DNA from: DASVWH01 sp036389715
GTDB taxonomy: Bacteria; Acidobacteriota; Blastocatellia; Pyrinomonadales; Pyrinomonadaceae
Length of the DNA: 64,000 bases
Assembly: GCA_036389715.1 (NCBI GenBank)
Contig: DASVWH010000107.1
Coordinates: forward strand, 1-64,000
Reading direction: 5' to 3'
Shown: positions 63,770 to 64,000 of the stretch, in pieces
Position numbering within the stretch: the first letter of the stretch is position 1
Layout of the letters: every line of letters starts with the position of its first letter
Notes under the pieces: model-generated
Told to the model about the DNA's origin: nothing
Seen by the model: only the letters and a program-made list of their open reading frames with translations
Databases searched by the model: none
Made by a program: the position numbers and the translations under genes

Positions 63770-64000
63770 TTACTCTTTATGGCAGCTCTCTTGGCCTTTG
63801 CCGGTCTGCGCCGTTTCGTTGGCGCAAGCGCCGCAGTTCCAGCGAGCGGGGCCGCCAAACTCCATCTTGTCCGTATAGTCGAACTCGCCCTGGTTGCTGT
63901 TCGTGCCCTTCGTCTCGACGACGTTTGACCCGATTCGCGCGCGATAGCTGCGCGTCTTGGCCTTGATGGCGTCGCGGATGCGCCAGGTCGTGTTATTACG
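63770..64000 (-). CDS. C-terminal end of an unidentified Cys-containing protein
   Basis: Reading the minus strand from the window edge gives an uninterrupted 76-residue segment that ends at TAA 63770. It starts NNTTWRIRDAIKAKTRSYRA and ends with WNCGACANETAQTGKGQESCHKE, with three Cys in a CxxC...C arrangement that may bind zinc or form disulfides. The gene begins outside the window. No family recognised; codon usage matches the neighbours. The GlsB-like gene follows after 15 bases. Confidence 0.55.
   Translation of the reverse strand, partial: RNNTTWRIRDAIKAKTRSYRARIGSNVVETKGTNSNQGEFDYTDKMEFGGPARWNCGACANETAQTGKGQESCHKE

Overview
The window is about 64 kb of GC-rich, densely coded bacterial chromosome. 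It most resembles an acidobacterium, probably of the Blastocatellia/Pyrinomonadaceae type; this is inferred from gene content, since no rRNA or marker phylogeny is available here. Supporting features are two very large Oar-like outer-membrane receptors with a carboxypeptidase-like N-terminal domain, two Ser/Thr kinases fused to TPR (and PD40) repeats, an ECF sigma gene directly before one kinase, a fused alpha/beta 2-oxo acid dehydrogenase E1, a Thermus-type isocitrate dehydrogenase, a TTHB210-like protein and a CruA/CruP-like flavoprotein. No tRNA, rRNA, CRISPR array, insertion sequence or prophage was seen.

Layout. 1-8.9 kb: end of a family 9 glycosyltransferase and a heptose-7-phosphate kinase (LPS core), an SGNH lipoprotein, a small exported protein, PBP4-type carboxypeptidase, dapF, a PQQ-propeller lipoprotein and a glutamine amidotransferase. 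8.9-14.2 kb: cytochrome P450, an unidentified Cys-containing protein, a DUF4388 protein, an HD-GYP protein behind a sigma-54-like promoter, and three tiny genes (27-aa membrane peptide, 81-aa DnaJ-type zinc protein, 60-aa membrane protein). 14.2-21.7 kb: Oar-like receptor and the heat-shock group dnaK-dnaJ-hspR, with a sigma-70 promoter overlapped by a HAIR-like operator. 21.7-34.1 kb: pgsA, SLC13/TrkA-C transporter, a response regulator with a possible ribbon-helix-helix tail, an MBL-fold exonuclease, PAP2 phosphatase, a DUF5666 protein, a second Oar-like receptor and a glycogen-debranching enzyme. 34.3-46.4 kb: ECF sigma plus a 1,692-aa kinase, small conserved proteins, a 5'-nucleotidase, and a GT39/flippase-like membrane pair. 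46.8-51.9 kb: acyl-CoA dehydrogenase, a nucleotidyltransferase/partner pair, a small TPR protein, hicB with a frameshifted hicA, and the fused E1. 52-64 kb: an exported protein, an internally duplicated membrane protein, icd, purE-purK, a second TPR kinase with a small disordered protein, the CruA/CruP-like flavoprotein, a GlsB/YeaQ protein and the end of an unidentified Cys-containing protein.

Most of the content is housekeeping and envelope metabolism. The parts most worth attention are the HspR operator at dnaK, a DapF with Ser at the second catalytic Cys, the coupled micro-gene cluster at 13.6-14.1 kb, toxin-antitoxin-like pairs at 48-49.7 kb (one carrying a one-base frameshift), a kinase with a duplicated sensor module around a PD40 propeller, and heptamer (TRAGCAG) repeats that start at or just after stop codons and fold into long hairpins between genes.
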